Shown here piece after piece: positions 44,575 to 54,199 of a stretch of DNA of 64,000 nt. The stretch covers positions 1,504,739-1,568,738 of the forward strand of contig NZ_BMDA01000001.1 of the NCBI RefSeq assembly GCF_014635545.1. The letters are read 5' to 3'. The notes beneath the pieces are model-generated. The model was not told where the DNA came from. It saw only the letters and a program-made list of their open reading frames with translations, and searched no databases. The DNA comes from Acinetobacter courvalinii. GTDB taxonomy: Bacteria > Pseudomonadota > Gammaproteobacteria > Pseudomonadales > Moraxellaceae. How positions within the stretch are numbered: position 1 is the first letter of the stretch; the number at the start of each line of letters is the position of its first letter. The position numbers and the translations under genes are program-made.

Positions 44575-46174
44575 TTCTTTTCTCCGCTTCTTTTAAAATT
44601 TTCAAAAATAAGATTTTTCTTTCCGCCATTCCTACATAACCACCATTAATTTTCTTACTGACTTTTTCAACAACCCTTAAATGTTCAGAATCTGTATAAA
44701 ACCCATTCAAATCGCTATAACTCTGACTAACAATAGCATCCGCATTTTTAAACTCATTAAATGCCCATACTGAGCTTTCTACCGCATGGAACAAATTATT
44801 ACAGAGAAGTTCTGGATCTTTTACAACATCAATTCCTGAATAATTTTTATATTTTTCGTATGCACTTTTCCAAGTTAATTGGATAAGCCCCCTACCTTTA
44901 TATTTAGGGCCATCACCAGGAGAAGTATTTCCTTCTTTTAATATTTGCTTACGTCTTTTACAAGATCTGCTTTTTTCTATTTCACATACGGAGGGGGGGA
45001 AATTTGAAATATCATAATCTTGTCCGCTAGCATATTCAATTAATGTTCGAAAATGATCACATTCATGATAAATTTGGGCAAGAAAATGACACAGCATTAA
45101 CTTATCCTTAATCTTATATTTAATGAGACACTTATTCAAAGCAGGAACAAATTGCTCCGGCGAGGAATTCTGAGTGGTTCGTCCCGCCATATTTTTGTGT
45201 GAAAACAATTTCCCTGATCCATAAACCTCTTTAAAAAAGCTTAGAGAGACCACTTCTCCTCTTTCTGTATCTTCTATTCTTCTCGTTATGCTCGGCTCAT
45301 TTACTGCAGTTTTCCCGTTTAATACATCCACATCTAGTTGTAAATCTACAAACTCTGTTTTTACTCTTTTAACCGTAAAATTCACAGAATCTAAAGGTTT
45401 TCCATCTGGCTTATAAACCGTTAATTTAATTTTTTGCCCAACCCAATTATACAGCTTTAACTTACCTTCTTTGACCTTTAGGGTTTGCTTCTGATTATTA
45501 TCAAAAATCATTTCTACAATAGTATCATCAACAGCATAATGATTACCTAATCGATCCAAAACTTTAATCAAGGTAATACCTTTAAAGCTATCGTAAGCTT
45601 CATCCAGCTGAACTAAAATAGGGCTCTCTATTTCATTGCCAGAATTCGCCGAACTTTTTAAAATAAAGTTATCCTTTGATGTCAATACTAGAATTTCGAT
45701 ATCACGATTTGGCGAAGATAAGACTTCAACTATCCCTTTTTCATTGGTATAACGCTCATAAGCACTGGTTTTTCCTTTCGGTCTAGACTGAACAGGGAAA
45801 TTCTTCATAATTTTCCCATTACTATCCACTACTTTAAAAAATGTACTTACAATTCCTTTAGCCGACGAAGGCTGTTTACTTTGTTTATATTCCTCTATTG
45901 TTTTAGGCAGTTGAACTTTAACAGGATTCTCTGCTGACGACGCAATAGAGGAATCTATGGTTTTGAATACCGTATAATCTTTTTGATTCTGCGGTTTAGC
46001 TAATAATTCCACCTTCCTGTGTGGAGATGCCTGAAAAACAAATAAACCATTAGAATCAGCTTTTTGAGTATTGGCTTTAGAGGAACCTTGATATCTAGAC
46101 TGAACATCCAAATGACCAAAAGACTGTCCAGATTTATCATAAAATTTGGCTGTAATGGTGACTAAGTTACTCAT
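44561..46174 (-). CDS. Type VI secretion cell-wall effector with GH19 lysozyme domain
   Basis: A 537-residue protein. Two related beta-domains at about residues 1-90 and 106-190 (both carry F-x-V-x-D-x-x-G-x then a VQSR motif and a SPxR motif) and a third beta segment at 195-285 look like carboxypeptidase-regulatory-type adaptors. Residues about 310-535 are a GH19 chitinase-like lysozyme: HE at 370-371, Glu380, and YKGRGLIQLTWKSAYEKY at 425-442. It should cut peptidoglycan glycan in rival cells. No signal peptide, as expected for delivery by VgrG. Its start overlaps the vgrG stop in an ATGA junction. Confidence 0.88.
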   Translation of the reverse strand: MSNLVTITAKFYDKSGQSFGHLDVQSRYQGSSKANTQKADSNGLFVFQASPHRKVELLAKPQNQKDYTVFKTIDSSIASSAENPVKVQLPKTIEEYKQSKQPSSAKGIVSTFFKVVDSNGKIMKNFPVQSRPKGKTSAYERYTNEKGIVEVLSSPNRDIEILVLTSKDNFILKSSANSGNEIESPILVQLDEAYDSFKGITLIKVLDRLGNHYAVDDTIVEMIFDNNQKQTLKVKEGKLKLYNWVGQKIKLTVYKPDGKPLDSVNFTVKRVKTEFVDLQLDVDVLNGKTAVNEPSITRRIEDTERGEVVSLSFFKEVYGSGKLFSHKNMAGRTTQNSSPEQFVPALNKCLIKYKIKDKLMLCHFLAQIYHECDHFRTLIEYASGQDYDISNFPPSVCEIEKSRSCKRRKQILKEGNTSPGDGPKYKGRGLIQLTWKSAYEKYKNYSGIDVVKDPELLCNNLFHAVESSVWAFNEFKNADAIVSQSYSDLNGFYTDSEHLRVVEKVSKKINGGYVGMAERKILFLKILKEAEKRNGFI

Positions 46175-49035
46175 TGGTCGGCATCCTCTTCCGTATCTCT
46201 TTCATCACTTTCTTGTTCATAAAGCGCTTCTTCTAATAGTTCATCAATATTTTCACTATCAGGCAGATCCAGCTTTAAGCGTGGAAGATCTGAATTAAAG
46301 ATCAGTGCTGTAAAGTCGGTTGTTTGCGGTGTGTAGAAGCGTAGTGAACTCACTTTATTTTCAGAATCAAGTTGATCCATTTTTGTTTTTATGAGGTTGT
46401 TACTCTTTCGGTCTAAAATAAAGATCTCTTTTTTTCCTTCAGATTCTATATTCCAGTTATAGTTCACCTGATTGCTAAACAATGTCTTGGCTGTTGGCAG
46501 GCTCAATTTTGGAACTACAATATTCGCCCCACCTTCAAACCGATGCTGTCCCGCCTTCACCTCAAACTTACCGCCTGTAGTTGGGAAAATCCCTGAACCA
46601 TTCAGCTTGATTTGTGAAGACCCTGCGGTAAATACAATTTCTTTGGGGCTGATGATTTCAATCCGGTCTTCAGTCGAAATAATCTGAATACCTTGTTTGG
46701 CAAACAAGTCCATACCATCCGACTGGGCATGCGCTTCAAATTTTCCTTTTGCAGCAACCTGCTTGATCCCATGTTGCGCAGCAAAAAGGCTGATCCTGTT
46801 CTGTACATGCGCAATCAAGTTCTTTTGCGTGCTCAGGTTAATACTCTCGCCCGCAACCTGATTAATCTGGCCCTCTGCTGAAATATGAATATCTGCATGG
46901 CTACTCAAACCAATGCCATCGGGTGAACTCAGTAACAGCAACGCCTTATTGAACTTGGCAATCTTTGCTTCGATCTGTGCAGCGAATTCTTTGAGTTGAG
47001 CTAATGATTCAATTTCATCGGTCTGCTGATGCTTGGCCACTTCACTCAGTGCTGTAGCATTGCTGTGATTGTCTTCGAGCTGTTGCTTGGCAGGTTGTGC
47101 ATCCAGTTGTTCACCTTGCGCCTGCTCTTGCTTGTGCGTCGAAAATAATAAACCTTCACCTGCACGCACAGCGCCCCATTGGTCCGTCCGTAGTTCAAAT
47201 CCTTCACCACGGTCATCGCTTTCAGCCGTGTCTTTCGGATAACTAAGCTTGCCGAGATTGAGTTGGCTCGCAGCATGGCTACTTTGTAGTTGGGCACTGA
47301 TCTGCCCCTGAGTATCATCAAATCTCAATTGATTAAAGCCGCTACCTTGGTATTCTCTGGACTTGATTCCTGCCAGTTTCTTGGTGTCAGGCAGCTTGCC
47401 TATATGATCGAATTTAGTCGGACTGCGATGGGCTTCATGAATTCGTCCAGCAACAAATGGTCGGTCGATATTGCCATCAAAGAAGTTGATCACCACAATC
47501 TCGCCAATGCGTGGCAAGAAGCGTGCGCCATAGCCTTCGCCAGCCCAAGGCGTCAGCACATCCACCCAGGCAGAGTCGGTATCATTATTATTGGCGCCTG
47601 CGCCACCATCATGCTGATGATCCTCTGCACGAGTAAACAGGAAGCGAACTTTAATCCGTCCCCACTCGTCCACATGGATCTCTTCACCTTCAGGCCCAAC
47701 CACTTTTGCCCGCATGGGATGAGCAGTCGGTCTAAGCGTGAAGGGATGATATTCAGGTACGATTTTGATACTACGGCGCTGCAGGGTCAGTTGATTCGCC
47801 TGACGTTCCTCACGATCTTCAATATGCCAGTCACTTTCGGTTAATAACTGGTTGATCTGTTGTTTTAAGTCTTTCGGCAAATTATTTTGGTTATAAAACT
47901 GTTTGGCTGTAATCAGAAATTGCTGATCACCGCCTGGGTGCAGATTAATTTCAGGATGTTCTGCGAGCTCAAACCAGTATCCAACATGCGCGTCGCGAAC
48001 GGTGGTATGGGCGACAAAATGTTTTGATTGCAGATCATGATAGTGCACTCGGTTCTGGGTGAGTTTTTCAATCTGTACATTACCCGACTCAGTTGCGCCA
48101 TCTTCACCGTTGAGGTCCTGCATCCATGCCGGGCTGAAATGCCATGCATCTTCGAGTGCAAGGGAAGCTGCATCATGGTCTTGGCTATGCTGATGTTTGG
48201 TTTGAACACTGCCCGCACCGTCTTCTTGCTCCAGTGTATCAGCTTGCCACCGCTGGATATGTACAGCGGTTGGCTGTAGACGATGTTGTGCCCTCAGGCT
48301 GGTCATGCTGTCATATTGTTCCGTGGCATTGCTGCGATGGTAACGAATCGTTCTTCGGTCTAAAGCTTGGTATTGACTATTGTCATCAATAAGGCGAAGT
48401 TCTTGTGGCTGGATCTGGCGATTACTATTCGGAACAGTAAGCGCTGCTTCTTCTATTAAGGTGCTAATTCCTTCCGAACAGAGCAACCGTTGAATAAACT
48501 CGATATCCAGCTCATTCGACTGCATCATAAATGGCCGAATATCGTAGTTTCCTGTGAGCCCGCTCAGATCAAGACTTAAACTGGAAGCAAATAAAGCACT
48601 ACGTTGCTGCCACTCACGGAACAATATTTCTATAACCTCAACCGCAGACTTATTCATAAATACGCGACTGTTACGTCGTTGTTTCCATAGCGTGGTTGGA
48701 TCTTCTAAAGTGAGCTTATACAGCGTCAGGCTACCATCCGATTGTCCTTGCAGTGCCTGAGTAATGATCCCTGTGACGCGGGCGAATTGACCTTGATCCG
48801 TCACCATATCAACCGCTGCTTGGCTGCCGATAAATCGTTTCAGGGGAATGGCCGCATCCGTGGATAGGCAGATCAGCTCTGCCTTGAATCCAGCATTGAG
48901 TTGGTGTTGACCATCAATACGTTGCAGGAACACCTGAGTATTTAAATTCTGATTTGAAAAATGAATAGAAATGGCACGCTTTTGGGTAGTTAGTCCTATT
49001 TTTTCTAATAGATACTCAATATTGTTGAATTTCAT
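46171..49035 (-). CDS. vgrG: Type VI secretion spike protein VgrG
   Basis: A 954-residue VgrG (TssI). The N-terminal gp27-like part begins with an IHFSNQNLNTQVFLQRIDG stretch; the gp5-like OB part holds AKVVGPEGEEIHVDEWGRIKVRF and GYGARFLPRIGEIVVINFFDGNIDRPFVAGR. A DUF2345 beta-helix follows (SSPDGIGLSSHADIHISAEG, INLSTQKNLIAHVQ), and a C-terminal extension of about 100 residues with an acidic end may bind the effector. VgrG trimers cap the Hcp tube. No tss core genes are in the window, so this is an orphan vgrG island served by a machine encoded elsewhere. Confidence 0.96.
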   Translation of the reverse strand: MKFNNIEYLLEKIGLTTQKRAISIHFSNQNLNTQVFLQRIDGQHQLNAGFKAELICLSTDAAIPLKRFIGSQAAVDMVTDQGQFARVTGIITQALQGQSDGSLTLYKLTLEDPTTLWKQRRNSRVFMNKSAVEVIEILFREWQQRSALFASSLSLDLSGLTGNYDIRPFMMQSNELDIEFIQRLLCSEGISTLIEEAALTVPNSNRQIQPQELRLIDDNSQYQALDRRTIRYHRSNATEQYDSMTSLRAQHRLQPTAVHIQRWQADTLEQEDGAGSVQTKHQHSQDHDAASLALEDAWHFSPAWMQDLNGEDGATESGNVQIEKLTQNRVHYHDLQSKHFVAHTTVRDAHVGYWFELAEHPEINLHPGGDQQFLITAKQFYNQNNLPKDLKQQINQLLTESDWHIEDREERQANQLTLQRRSIKIVPEYHPFTLRPTAHPMRAKVVGPEGEEIHVDEWGRIKVRFLFTRAEDHQHDGGAGANNNDTDSAWVDVLTPWAGEGYGARFLPRIGEIVVINFFDGNIDRPFVAGRIHEAHRSPTKFDHIGKLPDTKKLAGIKSREYQGSGFNQLRFDDTQGQISAQLQSSHAASQLNLGKLSYPKDTAESDDRGEGFELRTDQWGAVRAGEGLLFSTHKQEQAQGEQLDAQPAKQQLEDNHSNATALSEVAKHQQTDEIESLAQLKEFAAQIEAKIAKFNKALLLLSSPDGIGLSSHADIHISAEGQINQVAGESINLSTQKNLIAHVQNRISLFAAQHGIKQVAAKGKFEAHAQSDGMDLFAKQGIQIISTEDRIEIISPKEIVFTAGSSQIKLNGSGIFPTTGGKFEVKAGQHRFEGGANIVVPKLSLPTAKTLFSNQVNYNWNIESEGKKEIFILDRKSNNLIKTKMDQLDSENKVSSLRFYTPQTTDFTALIFNSDLPRLKLDLPDSENIDELLEEALYEQESDERDTEEDADQ

Positions 49036-49227
49036 CCTAATATTTTTTATATGAAACGATTTAATTATTTATTTTAAATGAGGAAACAGTGTTTTATTTA
49101 CCACTTTAGATCATATTAAATAGCAGTTTATGCCTTTATTATATCTAACAGAGATAAATAGGCCCTTCGAAATCTTTTTTGATTTTTTAAGAGATTAAGC
49201 GTATTAAAATTAAAATATATAAAATCT

Positions 49228-49270
49228 AAAAAAAACCTGAAAGTTAAACAATTTCTGTCTAACTTTCAGG
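49228..49270 (-). terminator. Terminator of the Mpo1-like gene
   Basis: CCTGAAAGTTA/TAACTTTCAGG 11-bp stem with a 13-base loop, read leftwards into eight T. Confidence 0.88.
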
Positions 49271-49298
49271 ATTGAATTGTATAAAGCAATCTATTTGC

Positions 49299-49832
49299 TT
49301 AAGCGACTGTCTGCGGCTTCATATCCATTTCAGCACGCTTGATGTGGGCTTCTTTTAAAATCCGCTGGTGTAACGGTTTACGAAAGCCAAGCAAGAAAAC
49401 GAATTCAGCCAGCACAAATAACGGTCCAATGGCTAAACCAATCACATCATCAACAAAAGCAGGCTTTTTCTTTTCAAAATAATGCCCCACGAATTGGAAC
49501 ACCCAGCCCACCACAAAAATACCGATACTGGCCCCTAGCCAGCTCCACATCGATAAAGCCGCAATTTTTACGGCCAAGGGATAAGCCAAGACAAAAAGAA
49601 TCAACATCAGGCCACCAAACAGCTTATCCAGTGAAATATAGTAAATGCTACTGACTACAATGAGTAGCATGGCTAATGTGATTGCAAAGCCAGAAATTTC
49701 AATACCTGCACGTGCCGTTAAACACAAAATAGAAAAAACAATTAAAGGAATACCCACAAAATGGGTCACAATATTATTTCGATCCAGATGATAAGCTGCA
49801 TACTGGCTGAGTAGACGTTCCAGATTTGTCAT
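49299..49832 (-). CDS. Mpo1-like (DUF962) membrane protein
   Basis: A 177-residue protein of the DUF962/YGL010w family. N-terminal YHLDRNNIVTHFVGIPLIVFS and C-terminal FQFVGHYFEKKKPAFVDD carry the conserved histidines that bind iron in yeast Mpo1, a dioxygenase acting on 2-hydroxy fatty acids. Four or five membrane segments are evident. A role in 2-hydroxy fatty-acid breakdown is plausible by homology but unproven in bacteria of this kind. GAGGAAAGAAA precedes the ATG. Divergent from the Crp/Fnr regulator at 49939. Confidence 0.88.
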   Translation of the reverse strand: MTNLERLLSQYAAYHLDRNNIVTHFVGIPLIVFSILCLTARAGIEISGFAITLAMLLIVVSSIYYISLDKLFGGLMLILFVLAYPLAVKIAALSMWSWLGASIGIFVVGWVFQFVGHYFEKKKPAFVDDVIGLAIGPLFVLAEFVFLLGFRKPLHQRILKEAHIKRAEMDMKPQTVA

Positions 49833-49938
49833 TTTTCTTTCCTCATATCATTCGTTTATGCTGTTAATCTATAACAAATAGTGTGAGCAAGTTGTCACGT
49901 AGCTGACAAATGGACATCTTTTTAAACAAGGAACAATC

Positions 49939-50643
49939 GTGTTAGAGCAGCTTTATATTCAGCATTTAAAACAAAACGCATGGTTTAGCCACTTAGCAGA
50001 GCCTTTTCAAAATTTTATTCTTGAACATGGCAAAAAATACACTGTTGAGAAAAATGCGGCTGTTTTTAGCGCACAAGATCGTTTTGATGGGGTCTATGGC
50101 GTGCTGGAAGGCTCGATTAGTCTGGGTTATATCGATGTCAATGGTAACGAAGCCATCGCTGCAATTGCTGAACCGATCATGTGGTTTGGTGAAATTTCCC
50201 TGATTGACCGGCAACCCCGCTCGCATGACGCGATTGCATTGAAGAAAAGTGTGGTACTGCAAATACCAGCGCAACCGCTCAATGATTTCTTGCTCCAAAA
50301 CCCCTATTACTGGTATTACTTTGCCCTGCTCACCAGTCAAAAATTACGCTATGTATTTTTAGAACATATTGCGATTCAAACCCAAAGTATTGGCCAGCGT
50401 CTGGCGCAGCGGCTGTTATTTATTTTGGAAGGTTATGGTAACCGTTCATCGATTCAGGACTTCAACATTCAGATCTCACAGGACCAGCTGGCCAATATGC
50501 TGACTGTTTCCAGACAAACCATCAATCACGAACTGAATCAGTTTGAAAAGCAAGGTGTGATTCAGTTGGGTTTTAAAAAAATTGCAGTACTCGATTTAGA
50601 AGGTCTCAGAAAATTGGCCACGGTCGGTTATCTAAAAGAGTAA
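49939..50643 (+). CDS. Crp/Fnr-family transcription regulator
   Basis: A 234-residue regulator (GTG or TTG-type start at 49939; ATGs further in would cut the first helix). Residues about 20-140 form a cyclic-nucleotide-binding fold (FDGVYGVLEGSISLGYIDVNG and MWFGEISLIDRQPRSHDAIAL); residues about 150-230 an HTH_Crp (ISQDQLANMLTVSRQTINHELNQFEKQGVIQ). No Fnr-type cysteine cluster is present. AAGGAAC lies upstream. It is divergent from the Mpo1-like gene with about 105 bases between, so that gene is a possible target. Confidence 0.92.
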   Translation: MLEQLYIQHLKQNAWFSHLAEPFQNFILEHGKKYTVEKNAAVFSAQDRFDGVYGVLEGSISLGYIDVNGNEAIAAIAEPIMWFGEISLIDRQPRSHDAIALKKSVVLQIPAQPLNDFLLQNPYYWYYFALLTSQKLRYVFLEHIAIQTQSIGQRLAQRLLFILEGYGNRSSIQDFNIQISQDQLANMLTVSRQTINHELNQFEKQGVIQLGFKKIAVLDLEGLRKLATVGYLKE

Positions 50644-50846
50644 ACCTGAACTTTTGTATTTTAAATTGATAAGCACCGCATTTTTTGCAATATGCTTTTA
50701 AACTTAAACCTAAATTAAAAGACAAACTCTCACTATAAAATGCTACGCATGCTCTAAAATATTTCACAAAATCAGTCTGCTTTCCTCTCATCAACACGCT
50801 TACATTAAGGCTAAGCACTATCGCTTACCCGATGCAGATGACAATC

Positions 50847-51164
50847 ATGAGAAAAATTGCAACGATTCTAACAGCAGGCTTATTTACCGTACTTAGCGCT
50901 AGCGCATTTGCCTGCCCGAAAGGAACTCAACTCCAGGGCGGTACAGGACCAAATCACAAAGGTGGTAAATGTGTTGCAACAAGTGTGGTAAAAATCAAGA
51001 AAGCAGCAACTAAAACCACTCAAACCGCTAAACATGACATGACGAAAATGAAAGATACGAGCAAACATGATGCAATGAAGGCAGCAACAGACAGCAAAAA
51101 AGTAGCCAGCATCACAACAAGCAAAGCTAAACAAGAAGCCGCAAAAACAGTCAAAACCTCATAA
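50847..51164 (+). CDS. Small secreted Lys/Thr/Ala-rich protein
   Basis: A 105-residue protein from the ATG at 50847 (RKIATILTAGLFTVLSASAFA signal peptide); an ATG at 50832 is also in frame. The mature start CPKGTQLQGG...HKGGKCVA has two cysteines, followed by a low-complexity tail of Lys, Thr, Ala and Met (KKAATKTTQTAKHDMTKM). Resembles small periplasmic, stress-related basic proteins, but there is no named family I can assign. Good terminator downstream. Confidence 0.75.
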   Translation: MRKIATILTAGLFTVLSASAFACPKGTQLQGGTGPNHKGGKCVATSVVKIKKAATKTTQTAKHDMTKMKDTSKHDAMKAATDSKKVASITTSKAKQEAAKTVKTS

Positions 51165-51184
51165 CCGTTTGATGACTTTAACCA

Positions 51185-51216
51185 TAAAAAAGCGAGATCA
51201 ATGATCTCGCTTTTTT
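51185..51216. terminator. Bidirectional terminator
   Basis: AAAAAAGCGAGATC/GATCTCGCTTTTTT stem with a 3-base loop, between the convergent genes ending at 51164 and 51284. Confidence 0.92.
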
Positions 51217-51283
51217 ATTGAAACAACATTCTGCTATCCAGAGCTAACAATCCAAGCTGGGATAAATTGCTAATGAGATGATT

Positions 51284-51793
51284 TTAACGTGGAGCTTTGG
51301 CCAATTTCATTTTTTTGACAATATTATTAGCCTGACGCAATTGCTCCTTGGCGGGCAAGCGATCATCTACTAGGTAACACCATAATTTTCGATCTGAAAT
51401 AGGTCTATAAACCCCTTGTATAACCGTTGCTGGCTGTCCATCAATCATAACGCCTAAACCAATCAACTGATTAAATAGACCTTGATCTTGGCTTTGCGTA
51501 TTTTTGTTGGCCAACTGATTAAACTTTTTCTGTGCAGAAGCTGAAATTTCAATTTCAACAACTGCGCTTCCATCAACAAGAATCGCCTTTGCATTGACTA
51601 GTTCATTGGCAGTAAAAAAGGGAGACAAACTCACAAATTGAAATGAACTATCATTAGAAAAATGTACAGGCTTGGTCTTCGGCATTTGCAGCTGATAGGC
51701 AAGATGGAACTCTACTTGCGCATAACTGGTATTTATTCCCAGTAAACCAAATAGCATCAAGAAAACCATAAGATACGAAAATACATTTTTCAC
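51284..51793 (-). CDS. Secreted protein resembling the SecDF P1 head domain
   Basis: A 169-residue protein with a signal peptide (YLMVFLMLFGLLGINTSYA). The mature part has LVNAKAILVDGSAVVEIEISASAQKKFNQLANKN, then LIGLGVMIDGQPATVIQGVYRPI, which follows the pattern of the periplasmic head of SecD (strand, helix with F-x-x-L-T, then a D-G-x-x strand pair). No membrane translocase part is present. The start is GTG at 51793, overlapping the region of the upstream lipoprotein's stop; translational coupling is likely. Function not known. Confidence 0.65.
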   Translation of the reverse strand: MKNVFSYLMVFLMLFGLLGINTSYAQVEFHLAYQLQMPKTKPVHFSNDSSFQFVSLSPFFTANELVNAKAILVDGSAVVEIEISASAQKKFNQLANKNTQSQDQGLFNQLIGLGVMIDGQPATVIQGVYRPISDRKLWCYLVDDRLPAKEQLRQANNIVKKMKLAKAPR

Positions 51794-51795
51794 TC

Positions 51796-52260
51796 CTACT
51801 TTGGAGAAGTATTCCCTAAAGCCGGATTATCAATCGCATCTTTACATTGTGCTTTATCACGCTCATAGTCTGCCTGCTTTTGGGCAGATACATTGTCTTT
51901 ATCTTTAACATCACGTGCCCAGGTATCCAGACTGGTCAATGCCTTACGGCACAACGCATATTTCCCTTCAGTCACCGAGTCTGTCATTTTGACATTAATT
52001 CGCCAATCGGTACTGAGCTGGCGTAATGGCTTTCTGACCTTCTCTTCAATTTCAGCCGTTTGCTTGTTATAAACAATTGGATCAATTTCATTAATCAGTT
52101 TCCATGCAGCATTGGCATAGCTGGTTGCATCATTATTCAGTTTTGGCGCTGGCTTGATCTCTACCTTCTGTTTTGGCTCATCGCCTGAGTTACCACAAGC
52201 TGCCAATAAAAAGGCACTACACAACAGAATTGCTGTTACACGCGTATTTAGATTCGTCAT
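51796..52260 (-). CDS. Unknown lipoprotein
   Basis: A 154-residue lipoprotein: signal NTRVTAILLCSAFLLAAC with the lipobox LAAC, mature start GNSGDEPKQKVEIKPAPK. The rest is helical with two cysteines (GKYALCRKAL and DKAQCKDAID) probably joined by a disulfide. Starts at 52260 or 52281 are both in frame; the first gives a normal signal length. It is followed by the SecD-head-like gene 2 bases later, so the two form an operon. No family is recognised. Confidence 0.72.
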   Translation of the reverse strand: MTNLNTRVTAILLCSAFLLAACGNSGDEPKQKVEIKPAPKLNNDATSYANAAWKLINEIDPIVYNKQTAEIEEKVRKPLRQLSTDWRINVKMTDSVTEGKYALCRKALTSLDTWARDVKDKDNVSAQKQADYERDKAQCKDAIDNPALGNTSPK

Positions 52261-52446
52261 ATCAGATCGCCGATGAAACATAAGGCCATTATGCTAGTCA
52301 ATTTGGGAATAATTCTCAATCATTGTGACATTTTAATCATGCATAGCACGCGGGCTAATTCAATGCAGAGGCATGGTTTTCTCGCGACCTATTTGCTTTA
52401 TATTGTGAACAGTCAAATAAACAATACTTCAGGAAGCAAAACATTC

Positions 52447-52836
52447 ATGTCGCAAGTTAAAATTTATGCCTTACAACAAACCATTGAGCAGTTTAGAAAC
52501 CAGCTTTCCCATGCCATTCATCAAGCGTTGGTAGACAGTCTGAATTACCCAGTCGAAAAGAAATTTCAGCGTTTCATCAGTCTTGCGACCCGTGATTTTA
52601 TTTATCCGCAAGATCGCAGTGAAAATTACCTGATCATTGAAATCTCCATGTTTGAAGGCCGCAGCAATGAAGCAAAAAAACGTTTAATCCGGTTACTTTT
52701 TACTTATATTCAACAACACTGCGGAATCTCTCCCCACGACGTTGAAATCACCATTTTTGAAACACCAAAAGTGAACTGGGGCATTCGTGGACAGCCTGCT
52801 GATGAATTAAAACTAAATTACCAAGTCAATGTCTAA
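52447..52836 (+). CDS. Tautomerase_2-like protein lacking the N-terminal proline
   Basis: A 129-residue protein of the tautomerase superfamily (YusQ-like branch). Start ATG at 52447 (MSQVKIYALQQ) with CAGGAAG upstream; a longer in-frame start at 52273 is unlikely. Family blocks: RFISLATRDFIYPQDRSENYLIIEI, GRSNEAKKRLIRLLF and the end VEITIFETPKVNWGIRGQPADE. In this family the catalytic base is Pro directly after Met; here it is Ser, so proton transfer by that route seems lost or the real start differs. Function unclear. Confidence 0.82.
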   Translation: MSQVKIYALQQTIEQFRNQLSHAIHQALVDSLNYPVEKKFQRFISLATRDFIYPQDRSENYLIIEISMFEGRSNEAKKRLIRLLFTYIQQHCGISPHDVEITIFETPKVNWGIRGQPADELKLNYQVNV

Positions 52837-52966
52837 ATCAATCAAAGGGCTGTTTAACCGTTATTTTTGTCTGACAAAAAGCAGGTTTTTTTGTGATATA
52901 TAGGCTTAATTCCGTAAAAAGTTCTGCTATGCTTAAACACAAATTACTCAGGATAGGATTATTCGC

Positions 52967-54175
52967 ATGAGCGTCACTCTTGGAACTCCACTTCAATCTT
53001 CTGCATTTAAGGTTTTACTGTTAGGTTCTGGAGAGCTGGGTAAAGAAGTGGTGATTTCTTTACAACGTCTGGGTGTCGAAGTTCATGCTGCAGACCGTTA
53101 TGATCATGCACCTGCCATGCAAGTCGCTCATTATGCTTATACCCTGAATATGGCCGATCCAGCCGAATTAAAACAACTGATTGAGAACATCAAACCGAAT
53201 CTGATTGTTCCTGAAATTGAAGCGATTGCCACTGAAGTCTTGCTTGAAATTGAACAAAATAAAACCGCTACCGTAATTCCTTCGGCCAAAGCGGTCAACC
53301 TGACCATGAACCGTGAAGGGATTCGTCGTTTAGCTGCTGAAGAGCTTGGCCTCCCGACTTCGGCTTATCGCTTTGCCAGCACTTTAGAAAGTTTCCGCGC
53401 TGCCTGTGACGATATAGGTTATCCAAACTTTGTTAAACCAGTGATGTCATCTTCTGGTAAAGGCCAGTCTCGCGTAAAAAGCTTTGATGAGGTGGATGCC
53501 GCTTGGGATTATGCAATGCAAGGCGGCCGCGTGAATCAGGGTACCGTGATTATTGAATCACAAATTGATTTCGATTTTGAAATTACCTTATTGACTGTCC
53601 GCGCCAAAAATCCGGAAACGGGCGAAGTTGAAACGCATTTCTGTGATCCGATTGGACATCGTCAAGATGCAGGTGATTATGTCGAAAGCTGGCAGCCACA
53701 AGCGATGACGCCTGCTGCGCTACAAGAAGCCAAGCGTATTGCCAATAAGGTCACTGTTGCATTAGGTGGCTGTGGTATTTTCGGGGTTGAGTTATTTATT
53801 AAGGGCGATAAAGTCTGGTTTAGTGAAGTTTCTCCTCGTCCACATGACACCGGTTTGGTGACGCTGGCTTCACAATTCCAAAGCGAATTTGAACTGCATG
53901 CCCGTGCCATTTTAGGTTTGCCTGTGAATACTGCCCGTCACAGTGTGGCGGCAAGTGCAGTGATCTATGCGGGTGTGGATGCCAAAAATCTCAGCTTTGC
54001 TGGCTTGAATCTTGCTTTAGCTAATCCAGATACAGACTTACGCCTATTTGGAAAACCGGAAGGTTTTAAGCGCCGTCGTATGGGTGTTGCCACTGCACGT
54101 GCTGAGACCACAGATCTTGCGCGTGAATTGGCCCAACATGCCGCAGACCAAGTGAGCGTACACACTAACTCTTAA
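52967..54175 (+). CDS. purT: Formate-dependent phosphoribosylglycinamide formyltransferase PurT
   Basis: A 402-residue ATP-grasp enzyme that formylates glycinamide ribonucleotide using formate and ATP in purine synthesis. Family blocks: [57 protein letters not shown], the ATP-grasp [12 protein letters not shown] and [18 protein letters not shown]. Length equals the family norm. CAGGATAGG lies 8-10 bases before the ATG. Separated by 24 bases from glnD. Confidence 0.97.
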   Translation: MSVTLGTPLQSSAFKVLLLGSGELGKEVVISLQRLGVEVHAADRYDHAPAMQVAHYAYTLNMADPAELKQLIENIKPNLIVPEIEAIATEVLLEIEQNKTATVIPSAKAVNLTMNREGIRRLAAEELGLPTSAYRFASTLESFRAACDDIGYPNFVKPVMSSSGKGQSRVKSFDEVDAAWDYAMQGGRVNQGTVIIESQIDFDFEITLLTVRAKNPETGEVETHFCDPIGHRQDAGDYVESWQPQAMTPAALQEAKRIANKVTVALGGCGIFGVELFIKGDKVWFSEVSPRPHDTGLVTLASQFQSEFELHARAILGLPVNTARHSVAASAVIYAGVDAKNLSFAGLNLALANPDTDLRLFGKPEGFKRRRMGVATARAETTDLARELAQHAADQVSVHTNS

Positions 54176-54199
54176 CCTGAATTGAGTAGACCCATTTTC

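Noticed and set aside
47290-47844. Rightward 184-codon frame inside vgrG
   Set aside because: It lies wholly inside vgrG on the opposite strand; vgrG matches its family along its length.
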